This document shows positions 1 to 7,679 of a stretch of 46,351 bases of DNA, piece after piece (within the stretch, counting starts at the first letter, position 1; each line of letters begins with the position of its first letter). Both the position numbers and the translations under genes were made by a program. The notes below the pieces were generated by a model. It was not told the DNA's origin. It made no database searches and saw only the letters and a list, made by a program, of their open reading frames with translations. Location of the stretch: assembly GCA_945897565.1 (NCBI GenBank), contig CAMDFN010000019.1:1-46351 (forward strand), read 5' to 3'. This stretch comes from Chryseobacterium gleum (GTDB taxonomy: Bacteria > Bacteroidota > Bacteroidia > Flavobacteriales_D > Crocinitomicaceae).

Positions 1-3000
1 CTTACTTCGGCAAGGATGTTCCCATTAGTATTGCTATATCCTGTGAGCAAGACACCATTCATAGAGAGCGTAACAATCATGTTTGGCGAATAATTCACGA
101 TTTGCGCATCGTAGGTAAAGATGGACTGATTGGTTGTTTGTCCGCTTGGATCCATATTGTAGATCACTTGCGGAATTGCACAAGGAGTGTAGCTAAGCTC
201 TCTGATTTCTGAATCGGTCCCACATGTATTCGTGGCAGTAACGGAAATTGTATTGATACCAGATACAAGCGTCAATGGGATGCTCAATTGATTACCTGTT
301 AGGTTGGCACCTTGTTGAGCAAGTCCATTATTTAGAATTTGTAGTGCTGAGACCTGATTGATTTGTTGAACGGTAGCCGTAAGGATGACCGCTTGGTTAG
401 GAATGGATCCGGAAGCTGGGCTGGTGATCTCAACGCTTGGTTGAATACAAGGCGCTGCATAGGTATACGTGCTGTTTTCCGAAACTACGCCGCAGCTATT
501 TTGTGCGGCAAGGGTAACGAGGTTGGCACCATCAATTAACTGTAATGCTGCCGTAATTGTTCCATTTTGAAAATTAAAAGGCACAACCGCGTTGTTCAAC
601 ATCAAGTTCACATTTTGAGCGTTGGAAATACCACTTACGCTTGCACTAAACTGCAGGGCAGGATTGGTAACAGATCCTGCCGCTTGTTCAAATTGAATAA
701 TGGGTGCATTGCAGGGCACGTAGTTGATGTTGATGGTTTGGCTAGTGCGCTCGCAAGCGTTTTTTCCTTGGAGCACAATCGTATTCGGACCCTGTTGCAA
801 ATTCAATGAAGCACTCAAACTTTGATTTTGAATGGCAAAAAGCTGTCCGCCTTGCCCGTTTAATGACAAAATAATTTGTTCTGTCGTTAGCGCGCTTACT
901 TGTGCACTCAATAATAGCGCGGAATTGGCAACGGTGCTGCCGTTGAGCCCAGGGTTAGAAATTGTAATTTGTGGATTGATACAAGGGCTGTAATTGACAT
1001 TCCAAACTTGCAGGTCGGTTCCACAATTATTTGAAACACTCAGTGCGATGTTATTCAATCCAGATTGCAACTGAAGTGCTGCATTCAAATTGCCATTTTG
1101 AAAGGTGAAAACACTTGGCGCGCCATTGAGTAGCAAACTAATTTGGTTGGCATTGTTTATCCCGTTGAGTTGTGCACTCATATTGAGGAGTTGTTCAGCA
1201 TTTTGAACACTTGCCGCTGGGCTTATATTATTGATTTGCGGCGCAGTACAAGGTTCATAATTGACACTCCAATTTTCAATATCACTGCCGCAAGTATTGG
1301 TTGCTACCAATTGGATGAGGTTTATGCCGGGTTGGAGGGTGATTGTAGAACTGAGTTGGTTGTTATTGAAGCTGTAATTTTGAGTTTGTCCGTTGAGTGT
1401 CAGCTGGATTTGATTGGCAAATGTATTTGTAAGTGAGGCACTATATACAAAGTTAATGTTACTGGTGCTTGCCCCATTTGGCACCGAAGCGGTTGTGGTA
1501 ATTTGAGGTGCCTGACACTGTGCATAATTGATTTGCAGCGTTTCGATATCGGTTCCACAAGCATTTGAAGCCTGAATGGTAAGGGTATTGGCCCCCTGAC
1601 TTAGGTTGAGCGCACTACTCAATTGATTGTTATTCCAATTGAAAGGAACATTGACACCATTTAACTTGACTTGAACACCTTGGTTAGAAGCCACATTACT
1701 GATGTTGGCCATCAGGTTCAGCACTTGGCTATTGGTGGTTGTGCCGCTTGCAGTCGGTTGCATTAATGTAATCTGAGGAGCAATGCAATTGTCATAGCGC
1801 ACATAGATTATTTTGGATGCTTGGCCACAAGAGCGCACAGCGGAGATGACAATTTGGTTCAAGCCTACTTGTAAATTAATTGTAGAAAGAAGATTGGCTT
1901 GTACGCTGTTGAAGTTGCCATTTGAAAATGAAAATGCAACAGGCGAACCATTGTTGGTGACGCTCAAACCATTTTGAAAAGGCATATTTTGAAGCGTTGC
2001 CGCCAATAAAACACTGTTGTTGCTCACCACAAGCGGATTGGCACTTGAAGTATTGTTTAAATTTCCTTGGATATTTATAACAGGCGCTATGCAGTCATCA
2101 AAAGTATAAGTGAAAGTCTCGACATCGGCACCGCAATCATTGGTGGCGGTGAGGGTCAGGGTATTGATGCCAGTAAGTAATTGCGTATTGAGTTCTAATT
2201 GGTTGGTTTGTGGCGTAAAAGTGAAAGTATTTTGTTCGATGCCATTGAAAATCACTTTGATGTTGGTTCGGTCATTTACATTGCTGACAGTTGCTCTTAG
2301 ACGCAATGCGCCATTGTTGAGCGTTGAGTTGATTGCTGGGCTCGTGATGGCAATAGTCGGAGGGGTGCAATTTTGGTAATTCATCGAGCTCGTGATCTGA
2401 TCGGTGCCACAAGGGTTGGTGTACTTCACTTGAAAGGTGTTGAGCCCCGGGCTTAGCGTAAGGTTTGCACTAATTTTATTGCCAAAGAGTTGTGCAGTAT
2501 TTATGGGCATGTTATTGTGCAAAACCAGCAATTGCCCATTTTGGACACTTCCGTTCAGTTGCGCACTGAGCGTAAAAGCGCTTTGGTTGGTGGTGGTTCC
2601 TGGTGCGTTAGGCTGCAACCAACTGAGTTGTGGTGTGCGGCAGTTGTCATAGTTGATACTGATTTGATCAAAAGCACTACCGCAGTCGTTGGTGGCCGTA
2701 ATGCGAATAGTGTTTGCGCCAGGCATCAGGTTGATGCTGCGTTGTAGCAGGCCATTATTCGGATTGAAATTGAAACCGCTTACCGACATACCATTGTGTA
2801 AGATCTGAATTTGGTTGTTGTTCAAATGACCACTTAGCGTGGCGTTGAGTGCATAAACCACCTCTTGAACGCTAAGCACATTTGTATTTGCGTTCATGAT
2901 CTGAACCGTGGGTAATTGGCAAGCTACTTGCTCAATTTGCACAATTTGAGTTTTGCTACCACAATTGGTTGTTGCAGTGAGGGTAAAGGTGTTGAGGCCA

Positions 3001-4058
3001 GGTAATAGATTCACTAATGCTTCTAGTCTTCTTGTTTGCGCATTGAAATTAAAAGGTAAAGATTGATTCAAATTATTGGTGAGCTGTAATTCTTGAGGGC
3101 CGTTGACATTGGCAATATCGAAACGCAACAGCAAATTCGTGACCGAAACACTTGTTTGGGGCTGTCCAACTATACTGATAACGGGTTGCGGACAGTTCTG
3201 AGTAAAATTATTGATGTTCGTAATAGGGGAGTCGTTGCCGCGCACAGGCGCTGGTTTCGATTCTCTTCCTTTGAAATGCAGCTGAAAAAAGCCTGAAGTG
3301 TAGTGATACCAATCGTTTTTGAGGCGCGGGTCTGCTTGCGTCAGTCCGTCAAAGGAGTCGGCCATTGTAAAAGTTGTTTTGTGCTCCACGCCAATACTAA
3401 AACGTCCTTTGTGATAGGCCAAACCAAAACCAAGGCTCGGCATCCAGTTGACCGCCCAATCATTGCCCTGAAGGCCATCCAAACGACTTTCATAAATTTG
3501 ATCTAAGGATAAACCAACTTGACTAATAGGCGTATTTAAACTCGAAAAAGAATTGTAGTCGTAAAGGCCGTTTGTGTCCAAGACGTCTGACCAAGTTTGC
3601 TGCCACGTGAGGCCAACACCACCAAAAACATAAGGATCAAAACCGGTGCGCTCTCGCAAACGGCCGGCGTGTAAAACGAGTTCTAAATCGAGTTCTCTGA
3701 TATCAGAACGAAAGTTGTGTACATATTGGTTGGCGCCCGTCAAATATGGCGACAACACCGGATTCAAGCTTAAATCTTGAACATTTAAAGTGGTGAAGGC
3801 ATCGGACTGCCCATACCATTGACCAGCTAAAAAACGGCCGCGAAGGTCAAAAGACAAACCGCGTCCGTAATCGTAATTGTAGGATTTGCCCAGGGTAAGC
3901 CCCCAGCCGTTGTAGCGTTCATGATCTAGGTCGGTACTGTGCCAAGTTCCGCCGTAATTGAGGCCCCAAAACCATTTGGAAGAATTGTAATTGACGTTTT
4001 GTGCTGAAATGCTCGTGGCGGTGAGCAGCAAGAGAAGAAGTGCGTAAAGTTTTCTCAT
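1..4058 (-). CDS. Giant surface protein: N-terminal barrel-like domain plus tandem Cys-paired Ig-like repeats (3' end outside window)
   Basis: The frame is open from an ATG at 4058 to the left edge, giving 1352 complete residues with no stop. Residues 1-20 form a signal peptide (MRKLYALLLLLLTATSISAQ). Residues ~21-265 are rich in aromatic and alternating polar/hydrophobic residues (WFWGLNYGGTWHS, GRGLSFDLRGRF, SLGFGLAYHKGRFSIGVEH), as in small outer-membrane barrels. From ~residue 280 come at least eleven repeats of ~90 residues. Each ends in the pattern C-G-x9-Y/F-x2-C-x2-P, and the two Cys are almost always 14 positions apart (for example CGTDIETLQINYAQC). Each repeat contains LNG and PGxNxxxxxATNxCG-like segments, as in bacterial Ig-like adhesin modules. 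The barrel and Ig assignments are inference from composition. The missing C-terminus could hold a sorting or OmpA-like domain. An 83-bp gap separates it from the upstream gene. Confidence 0.8.
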   Translation of the reverse strand, partial: MRKLYALLLLLLTATSISAQNVNYNSSKWFWGLNYGGTWHSTDLDHERYNGWGLTLGKSYNYDYGRGLSFDLRGRFLAGQWYGQSDAFTTLNVQDLSLNPVLSPYLTGANQYVHNFRSDIRELDLELVLHAGRLRERTGFDPYVFGGVGLTWQQTWSDVLDTNGLYDYNSFSSLNTPISQVGLSLDQIYESRLDGLQGNDWAVNWMPSLGFGLAYHKGRFSIGVEHKTTFTMADSFDGLTQADPRLKNDWYHYTSGFFQLHFKGRESKPAPVRGNDSPITNINNFTQNCPQPVISIVGQPQTSVSVTNLLLRFDIANVNGPQELQLTNNLNQSLPFNFNAQTRRLEALVNLLPGLNTFTLTATTNCGSKTQIVQIEQVACQLPTVQIMNANTNVLSVQEVVYALNATLSGHLNNNQIQILHNGMSVSGFNFNPNNGLLQRSINLMPGANTIRITATNDCGSAFDQISINYDNCRTPQLSWLQPNAPGTTTNQSAFTLSAQLNGSVQNGQLLVLHNNMPINTAQLFGNKISANLTLSPGLNTFQVKYTNPCGTDQITSSMNYQNCTPPTIAITSPAINSTLNNGALRLRATVSNVNDRTNIKVIFNGIEQNTFTFTPQTNQLELNTQLLTGINTLTLTATNDCGADVETFTYTFDDCIAPVINIQGNLNNTSSANPLVVSNNSVLLAATLQNMPFQNGLSVTNNGSPVAFSFSNGNFNSVQANLLSTINLQVGLNQIVISAVRSCGQASKIIYVRYDNCIAPQITLMQPTASGTTTNSQVLNLMANISNVASNQGVQVKLNGVNVPFNWNNNQLSSALNLSQGANTLTIQASNACGTDIETLQINYAQCQAPQITTTASVPNGASTSNINFVYSASLTNTFANQIQLTLNGQTQNYSFNNNQLSSTITLQPGINLIQLVATNTCGSDIENWSVNYEPCTAPQINNISPAASVQNAEQLLNMSAQLNGINNANQISLLLNGAPSVFTFQNGNLNAALQLQSGLNNIALSVSNNCGTDLQVWNVNYSPCINPQITISNPGLNGSTVANSALLLSAQVSALTTEQIILSLNGQGGQLFAIQNQSLSASLNLQQGPNTIVLQGKNACERTSQTININYVPCNAPIIQFEQAAGSVTNPALQFSASVSGISNAQNVNLMLNNAVVPFNFQNGTITAALQLIDGANLVTLAAQNSCGVVSENSTYTYAAPCIQPSVEITSPASGSIPNQAVILTATVQQINQVSALQILNNGLAQQGANLTGNQLSIPLTLVSGINTISVTATNTCGTDSEIRELSYTPCAIPQVIYNMDPSGQTTNQSIFTYDAQIVNYSPNMIVTLSMNGVLLTGYSNTNGNILAEV
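165..3210 (-). repeat. Protein-level tandem repeat array, about 270 bp period
   Basis: The CG...C..P junctions lie near 165-225, 435-500, 705-770, 975-1025, 1245-1290, 1515-1560, 1785-1830, 2100-2140, 2375-2410, 2650-2690 and 2930-2970, with a further Cys-Pro junction near 3200. Spacing is ~270-280 bp, except one unit of ~315 bp (about 1830-2100). The units are diverged at DNA level, so the array is old and is not a recent copy-number expansion. One unit (near 735) has CE in place of CG. Confidence 0.8.
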
Positions 4059-4099
4059 AGAGTTGGTTTTGTCAGGCGTGCCTAAATTTTATGCCAAAG

Positions 4100-4124
4100 T
4101 TCTTAAAAATTAGGATTTTAAGAA
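4100..4124. other. AT-rich perfect inverted repeat between two minus-strand genes
   Basis: TTCTTAAAA at 4100-4108 pairs with TTTTAAGAA at 4116-4124 around a 7-base loop. It sits between the stop of the YD-like gene (4142) and the start of the giant repeat protein (4058). It could be an operator or a weak transcript end. No T-run follows on the minus strand, so an intrinsic terminator is not supported. Confidence 0.45.
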
Positions 4125-4141
4125 ATAATTAACAGGTTAAT

Positions 4142-5035
4142 TTATGGTTTCAGGTAATATGTATAGTTGGTAAAACGCAAAATACTGAGTTGGTCTGTGC
4201 GCACATCTTTTTTGATCAAGGAACCCAAAAACCCTGTTTTGTAGTCGTAGACAATTTGATAATCTGTGAGAAAAATACCGTTTTCGTATCGGTGCATCTC
4301 GATTAAATTACCCCATTGGTCATAGCGATAGCGCCATTCGTCACGAGCTACTTGCGCAGTATCAGTAAAAGACGACTTATTGGCAAGCAAACCATTTTGG
4401 TTGTAGCTGAATTTCGTGTTTTCGCTATTTTGTGAGATGCGGTAATAGGTTGTTGTGCCAAGCAGGTAGTTTTCTGCATCAAAGTGCTTGCTTACTTCTA
4501 GATACGGTTTTTGGTAATTATTGTAGCGCGTGTAGTTTTGGGGCTTGTCTGTATTGTAACGCAGGGTTTCTGTGCGCATTTTGACAGATGAAAGCAAGGT
4601 GTCTTTGCGGTTGTCATAGATGTCTCGATAAAGAGCAATACTTATGAGTCTAGATAGAGAGTCATAGGTAAAGTGTTCAGAGATAGCCCCACCATAGGCC
4701 GCATAGCGATGAAAGCGCAATTGACCATTTTCAAAATAGCCATAATGATGAAAAATGCTGTCTTTCGCTGCTCCCTTTTGAAGGATTTCCATGCTGGCAA
4801 TGAGCTGACCTTTTTGATTGAAGGTGTAGCTAAACGTATCGGGGCTTGGCTTAAACGCTTCTGTCCCTTTTTTGTAGGTGTAAAAACCACCAATTGTATG
4901 AATGTGTTGGGCAGCGATGAGGCTGTCGTTGAAGAAAGGGGTGTTGCCAAAGGCTTGACCTTCTTGATTCAAGATAAACTGTGCGTGTGCGCCAACAGCA
5001 CAAAAACTCCATAAAAAGAGCAAACAAACTTTCAC
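4142..5035 (-). CDS. Secreted YD-repeat-like protein of unknown function
   Basis: 297 residues. The chosen start is a GTG at 5035 that shares one base with the glyS stop (TAGTG). It gives a clean signal peptide, M/V-KVCLLFLWSFCAVGAHA, cut before QFILN. A TTG ten residues upstream inside glyS is possible but less convincing. The mature protein is made of short beta-rich units with Tyr/Asn/Gly/Asp signatures (FSYTFNQKGQLIAS, YGYFENGQLRFHRY, FSYNQNGLLANKS, YRYDQWGNLIEMHRYENG). These resemble YD/RHS or toxin-immunity-like repeats but the array is too short for a toxin shell. No catalytic motif or sorting domain is visible. The overlap with glyS suggests translational coupling. Function unknown. 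Confidence 0.75.
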   Translation of the reverse strand: MKVCLLFLWSFCAVGAHAQFILNQEGQAFGNTPFFNDSLIAAQHIHTIGGFYTYKKGTEAFKPSPDTFSYTFNQKGQLIASMEILQKGAAKDSIFHHYGYFENGQLRFHRYAAYGGAISEHFTYDSLSRLISIALYRDIYDNRKDTLLSSVKMRTETLRYNTDKPQNYTRYNNYQKPYLEVSKHFDAENYLLGTTTYYRISQNSENTKFSYNQNGLLANKSSFTDTAQVARDEWRYRYDQWGNLIEMHRYENGIFLTDYQIVYDYKTGFLGSLIKKDVRTDQLSILRFTNYTYYLKP

Positions 5036-6579
5036 TAGCGCAGGCCCAATAATACGCTCTTCCAACTTGCCTTATTGGCGATGACGTTTTCGAGTTCCGC
5101 GATGCTGATGCGGTCTTGGGTCATGGTGTCGCGGTCGCGGATAGTGACGGTGTTGTCTTCGAGGGTTTGGTGATCAACGGTAATAGAGAAAGGCGTGCCA
5201 ATGGCGTCTTGACGGCGATAACGCTTGCCAATAGAATCTTTTTCGTCGTATTGCACGCTGTATTCAAGCTGCAACTGCGCCATGATTTCACGCGCTTTTT
5301 CTGGCAAGCCATCTTTTTTGATCAGCGGCAAAATAGCTGCTTTGTAAGGGGCCAATACCGCTGGAATTTTGAGCACCACGCGCTCAGAGCCATCGGCTAG
5401 AGTTTCTTCTTGATAAGCTGAGCTCAATACGGACAAAAACATGCGGTCTAAGCCAACGGATGTTTCTACCACATAAGGAACGTAGCTTTGATTGAGTTCG
5501 GGGTCAAAGAATTGGAGTTTTTTGCCAGAGAATTGTTCGTGCTGTTTGAGGTCGAAGTCGGTGCGGGAGTGGATGCCTTCGAGTTCTTTGAAGCCCATCG
5601 GAAAGTTGTATTCGATGTCGCAGGCGGCGTTGGCGTAATGGGCAAGTTTGAGGTGGTCATGAAAGCGATAGCGTTCTGCCCCTAAGCCTAAGTTTTGGTG
5701 CCATTTGGCGCGCATGTCTTTCCAGTAGTTGTACCATTTCATCTCTTCTCCTGGACGCACAAAGAATTGCATTTCCATTTGCTCAAACTCGCGCATGCGG
5801 AAGATAAATTGGCGCGCTACAATTTCATTTCTGAAGGCCTTGCCAATTTGGGCAATACCAAACGGGATTTTCATGCGGCCAGATTTCTGGACATTCAAGA
5901 AGTTGACAAAAATACCTTGTGCCGTTTCTGGACGCAAGTAGATGGTGCTGGCATCGCCCGCAACAGAACCTAATTCTGTAGAGAACATCAGGTTAAATTG
6001 GCGTACTTCTGTCCAGTTTTTGGAACCTGAAATAGGGCATACAATTTCGAGGTCGATGATGAGCTGACGCACACCCTCTAGATCGTTTTCTTCGAGGGCG
6101 CTTTTCATGCGCGCTTCTATTTGCGTGATTTTTTCTTGATTGCGCAGTATATTGGGGTTCGTTGCCCTGAATTGTGCCGCATCAAAAGTGTCGCCAAAGC
6201 GTTTTTGTCCTTTTTCTACTTCTTTTTCAATCTTTTGACGGATTTTTTCGATGTGGTCTTCTAAGAGGACGTCGGCGCGGTAGCGTTTTTTTGAATCTTT
6301 GTTGTCTATCAAAGGATCGTTGAAAGCATCGACGTGGCCAGACGCTTTCCAGGTAGTGGGGTGCATAAAGATAGCAGAATCAAGGCCTACGATGTTTTCG
6401 TGCAACTGAACCATGGCCTTCCACCAATAGGTTTTGATGTTGTTTTTGAGTTCTGCACCCAACTGCCCGTAGTCATAGGTGGCAGCAAGGCCGTCGTAAA
6501 TTTCGGATGACGGGAAAACGAATCCGTATTCTTTGGCGTGTGAAATGAGGTCTTTAAGGCGGTCTTTTTGTGCTTCCAT
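5035..6579 (-). CDS. glyS: Glycyl-tRNA synthetase, dimeric (alpha2) class II type
   Basis: 514 residues, near the usual length of the bacterial alpha2 enzyme. It charges tRNA-Gly with glycine using ATP in the cytoplasm. Visible landmarks are an N-terminal YDYGQLGAELKNNIKTYWW segment, FNLMFST, YLRPETAQGIFVNF, the class II motif 2 region GKAFRNEI followed by FRMREFEQMEMQFFV, and the motif 3 region ETSVGLDRMFL. The anticodon-binding domain fills the last ~110 residues (APYKAAILPL, YRRQDAIGTPF, VTIRDRDTM). The start is the ATG at 6579. A TAnnTTTG box lies only six bases upstream, so the mRNA may be nearly leaderless. The gene is divergent from the cyclase-family gene, 35 bases apart. Confidence 0.97.
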   Translation of the reverse strand: MEAQKDRLKDLISHAKEYGFVFPSSEIYDGLAATYDYGQLGAELKNNIKTYWWKAMVQLHENIVGLDSAIFMHPTTWKASGHVDAFNDPLIDNKDSKKRYRADVLLEDHIEKIRQKIEKEVEKGQKRFGDTFDAAQFRATNPNILRNQEKITQIEARMKSALEENDLEGVRQLIIDLEIVCPISGSKNWTEVRQFNLMFSTELGSVAGDASTIYLRPETAQGIFVNFLNVQKSGRMKIPFGIAQIGKAFRNEIVARQFIFRMREFEQMEMQFFVRPGEEMKWYNYWKDMRAKWHQNLGLGAERYRFHDHLKLAHYANAACDIEYNFPMGFKELEGIHSRTDFDLKQHEQFSGKKLQFFDPELNQSYVPYVVETSVGLDRMFLSVLSSAYQEETLADGSERVVLKIPAVLAPYKAAILPLIKKDGLPEKAREIMAQLQLEYSVQYDEKDSIGKRYRRQDAIGTPFSITVDHQTLEDNTVTIRDRDTMTQDRISIAELENVIANKASWKSVLLGLR

Positions 6580-6584
6580 AGTTG

Positions 6585-6592
6585 CAAAGATA
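6585..6592 (-). promoter_or_regulatory. Bacteroidota -7 element for glyS
   Basis: The minus strand reads TATCTTTG, an exact match to TAnnTTTG, ending six bases before the glyS ATG. No good -33 TTTG lies at the usual distance. A start 5-7 bases downstream would fall at or next to the ATG. Confidence 0.5.
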
Positions 6593-6614
6593 CGAAAAGC
6601 ACTATTTTTACTCT

Positions 6615-7367
6615 ATGATTTTTTACCTCGACCCACAGCATTTTATTGACACGAGCGCACCCATCGATCTTTCTTTGTCGCTGAGTGCTTCTGCAGACAA
6701 CCCTAGAGCTTGGTATGTGGAGGCACCGCGCATGGAGCCTGTTCGGGCAAATGGCTTTGTAGGAAGCGTTGCAGAAGGTGGCGCGGTTAATTTCCGAGAT
6801 GTTTTTTTCAACCCACATGGGCATGGTACGCACACAGAGTCTTATGGGCATATCAGTGAAGACATCTATCCGGTGAATGCTGCGCTCAAAAATTACTTTT
6901 TCAAGGCGACACTACTGAGTGTTGTTCCGAAAGTGTTGGCCAATGGAGACCATGTTGTGTTTGCCGATCAGTTGGAGTCTTTGTTGCAGTGCCAAAATAC
7001 GGAAGCGATCATCATTCGTACATTATCTAACCAAGGTGAGAAATTATCGATGAATTATTCAGGAACGAATCCTACGTATTTTGATGTTGGGGTGGTCAAA
7101 CTCTTAGACCAATTAGAAGTGAAGCATTTTTTGGTAGATACCCCTTCAGTAGACAGAGAAGAAGATGCAGGTGTGTTGGCTTTTCATCATGCTTTTTGGA
7201 AAGTACCAGAGGCACCAGTGGCAGACCGAACTATTTCTGAATTGATTTTCGTACCTAACGAGGTGCAAGATGGCCAATATATTTTAGAGTTGCAAGTAGC
7301 CAATTTTAAGAATGATGCCGCGCCGAGTAGGCCATTGTTGTATGCTATAAACGAAAAAAAGGACTGA
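6615..7367 (+). CDS. Cyclase-family (kynurenine-formamidase-like) metal-dependent hydrolase
   Basis: 250 residues from ATG 6615 (MIFYLDPQHFIDTSAPIDLS); the TTG at 6582 gives an unneeded extension. The family fold is shown by the N-terminal DLS, the metal-site motif HGHGTHTESYGHIS (family form HxGTHxDxxxH) and the later FDVGVVKLLDQLEVKHFLVDTPSVD and HHAFW segments. Family members hydrolyse amide or ester bonds of small molecules such as N-formylkynurenine. The substrate here cannot be told, and no other tryptophan-degradation gene is nearby. An Glu stands where the family usually has the metal-binding Asp. The 3' end overlaps the terminator hairpin at 7354-7382, whose plus-strand T-run is short (TTTT). 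Confidence 0.85.
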   Translation: MIFYLDPQHFIDTSAPIDLSLSLSASADNPRAWYVEAPRMEPVRANGFVGSVAEGGAVNFRDVFFNPHGHGTHTESYGHISEDIYPVNAALKNYFFKATLLSVVPKVLANGDHVVFADQLESLLQCQNTEAIIIRTLSNQGEKLSMNYSGTNPTYFDVGVVKLLDQLEVKHFLVDTPSVDREEDAGVLAFHHAFWKVPEAPVADRTISELIFVPNEVQDGQYILELQVANFKNDAAPSRPLLYAINEKKD

Positions 7368-7382
7368 CGAATCAGCCCTTTT
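7354..7382 (-). terminator. Rho-independent terminator, minus strand (possibly bidirectional)
   Basis: The minus strand reads GGGCTGATTCGTCAGTCC followed by seven T. The stem is AAGGG-C-TGA / TCA-G-TCCTT with one A-C mismatch and a TTCG loop, and continues into an A/T tail. It would end the predicted RNA at 7383-7582 or read-through from the sprA operon. On the plus strand it lies over the stop of the cyclase-family gene. Confidence 0.75.
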
Positions 7383-7582
7383 CCTAGTAGTAGACAAAAA
7401 TGTCTGGGTGGTACGATGTAAGTAATAAGGACAGGAACTTCTTTTGCACATTCCTTTCGGACGTTGACAAAAACTATTAAACTCTTATCAAACTAGAAAA
7501 TGAAACTGCCTCTCCAAGCAGCATGTCAACTGCTATGCAAAAGAAGTTACCTGTTTCTCTCCTTATTTCAAAATAAACTTAC
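7354..7582 (-). ncRNA. Predicted structured small RNA, about 225 nt, 6S-RNA-like in outline
   Basis: This fills most of the only gene-free stretch over 300 bases (7368-7679). Minus-strand arms pair in order: GTAAGT (7582-7577) with ACTTAC (7423-7418); AATAAGGA (7567-7560) with TCCTTATT (7431-7424); CAGGTAACTTCTTTTGC (7553-7537) with GCAAAAGAAGTTCCTG (7447-7432), one bulge; and GTTGACA (7530-7524) with TGTCAAC (7469-7463). An asymmetric internal loop (6 versus 15 bases) separates the last two stems. Its longer side can form a UCC-GAAA-GGA mini-hairpin. A small AGACA/TGTCT hairpin (7392-7405) and the T7 terminator follow. A TATTTTTG box lies just upstream at 7592-7585. The closing stem, central bubble and long apical arm resemble 6S RNA, but the identity is inference. 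Confidence 0.6.
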
Positions 7583-7584
7583 AG

Positions 7585-7611
7585 CAAAAATAAATAGCAT
7601 TCTTTGCCAAA
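7585..7611 (-). promoter_or_regulatory. Promoter for the predicted small RNA
   Basis: The minus strand has TTTG at 7611-7608, a 15-base spacer and TATTTTTG at 7592-7585, an exact TAnnTTTG match. The spacer is a few bases shorter than usual. The expected start, 5-7 bases downstream, falls at the outermost arm of the hairpin. Confidence 0.5.
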
Positions 7612-7632
7612 TGAACATCTTGTCGGATTGGC

Positions 7633-7663
7633 TGAATATTGCCCTATTTTTTGTGAATATTGC
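7633..7663. repeat. Two direct repeats of TGAATATTGC, 21 bp apart
   Basis: Identical 10-mers lie at 7633-7642 and 7654-7663, start to start 21 bp, two helical turns. Each holds the palindrome AATATT. They sit upstream of the predicted small-RNA promoter and just after the GNAT stop. They could bind a regulator. Chance occurrence in AT-rich DNA is possible. Confidence 0.4.
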
Positions 7664-7679
7664 ATCTACAGGAGCGTCA

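Noticed and set aside
165-3210. CRISPR or DNA-level satellite
   Set aside because: The ~270-bp period exists only in the protein; bases are diverged and there are no short repeats with spacers.
7440-7480. Short likeness of the UCCGAAAGGAA stretch to the SRP RNA core
   Set aside because: The pairing around it does not build the conserved domain IV stem, so the match is taken as chance.
7418-7582. Reading the inverted repeat as a MITE or transposon remnant
   Set aside because: No target-site duplication flanks it and the arms are interrupted in the way of a folded RNA, with promoter and terminator.
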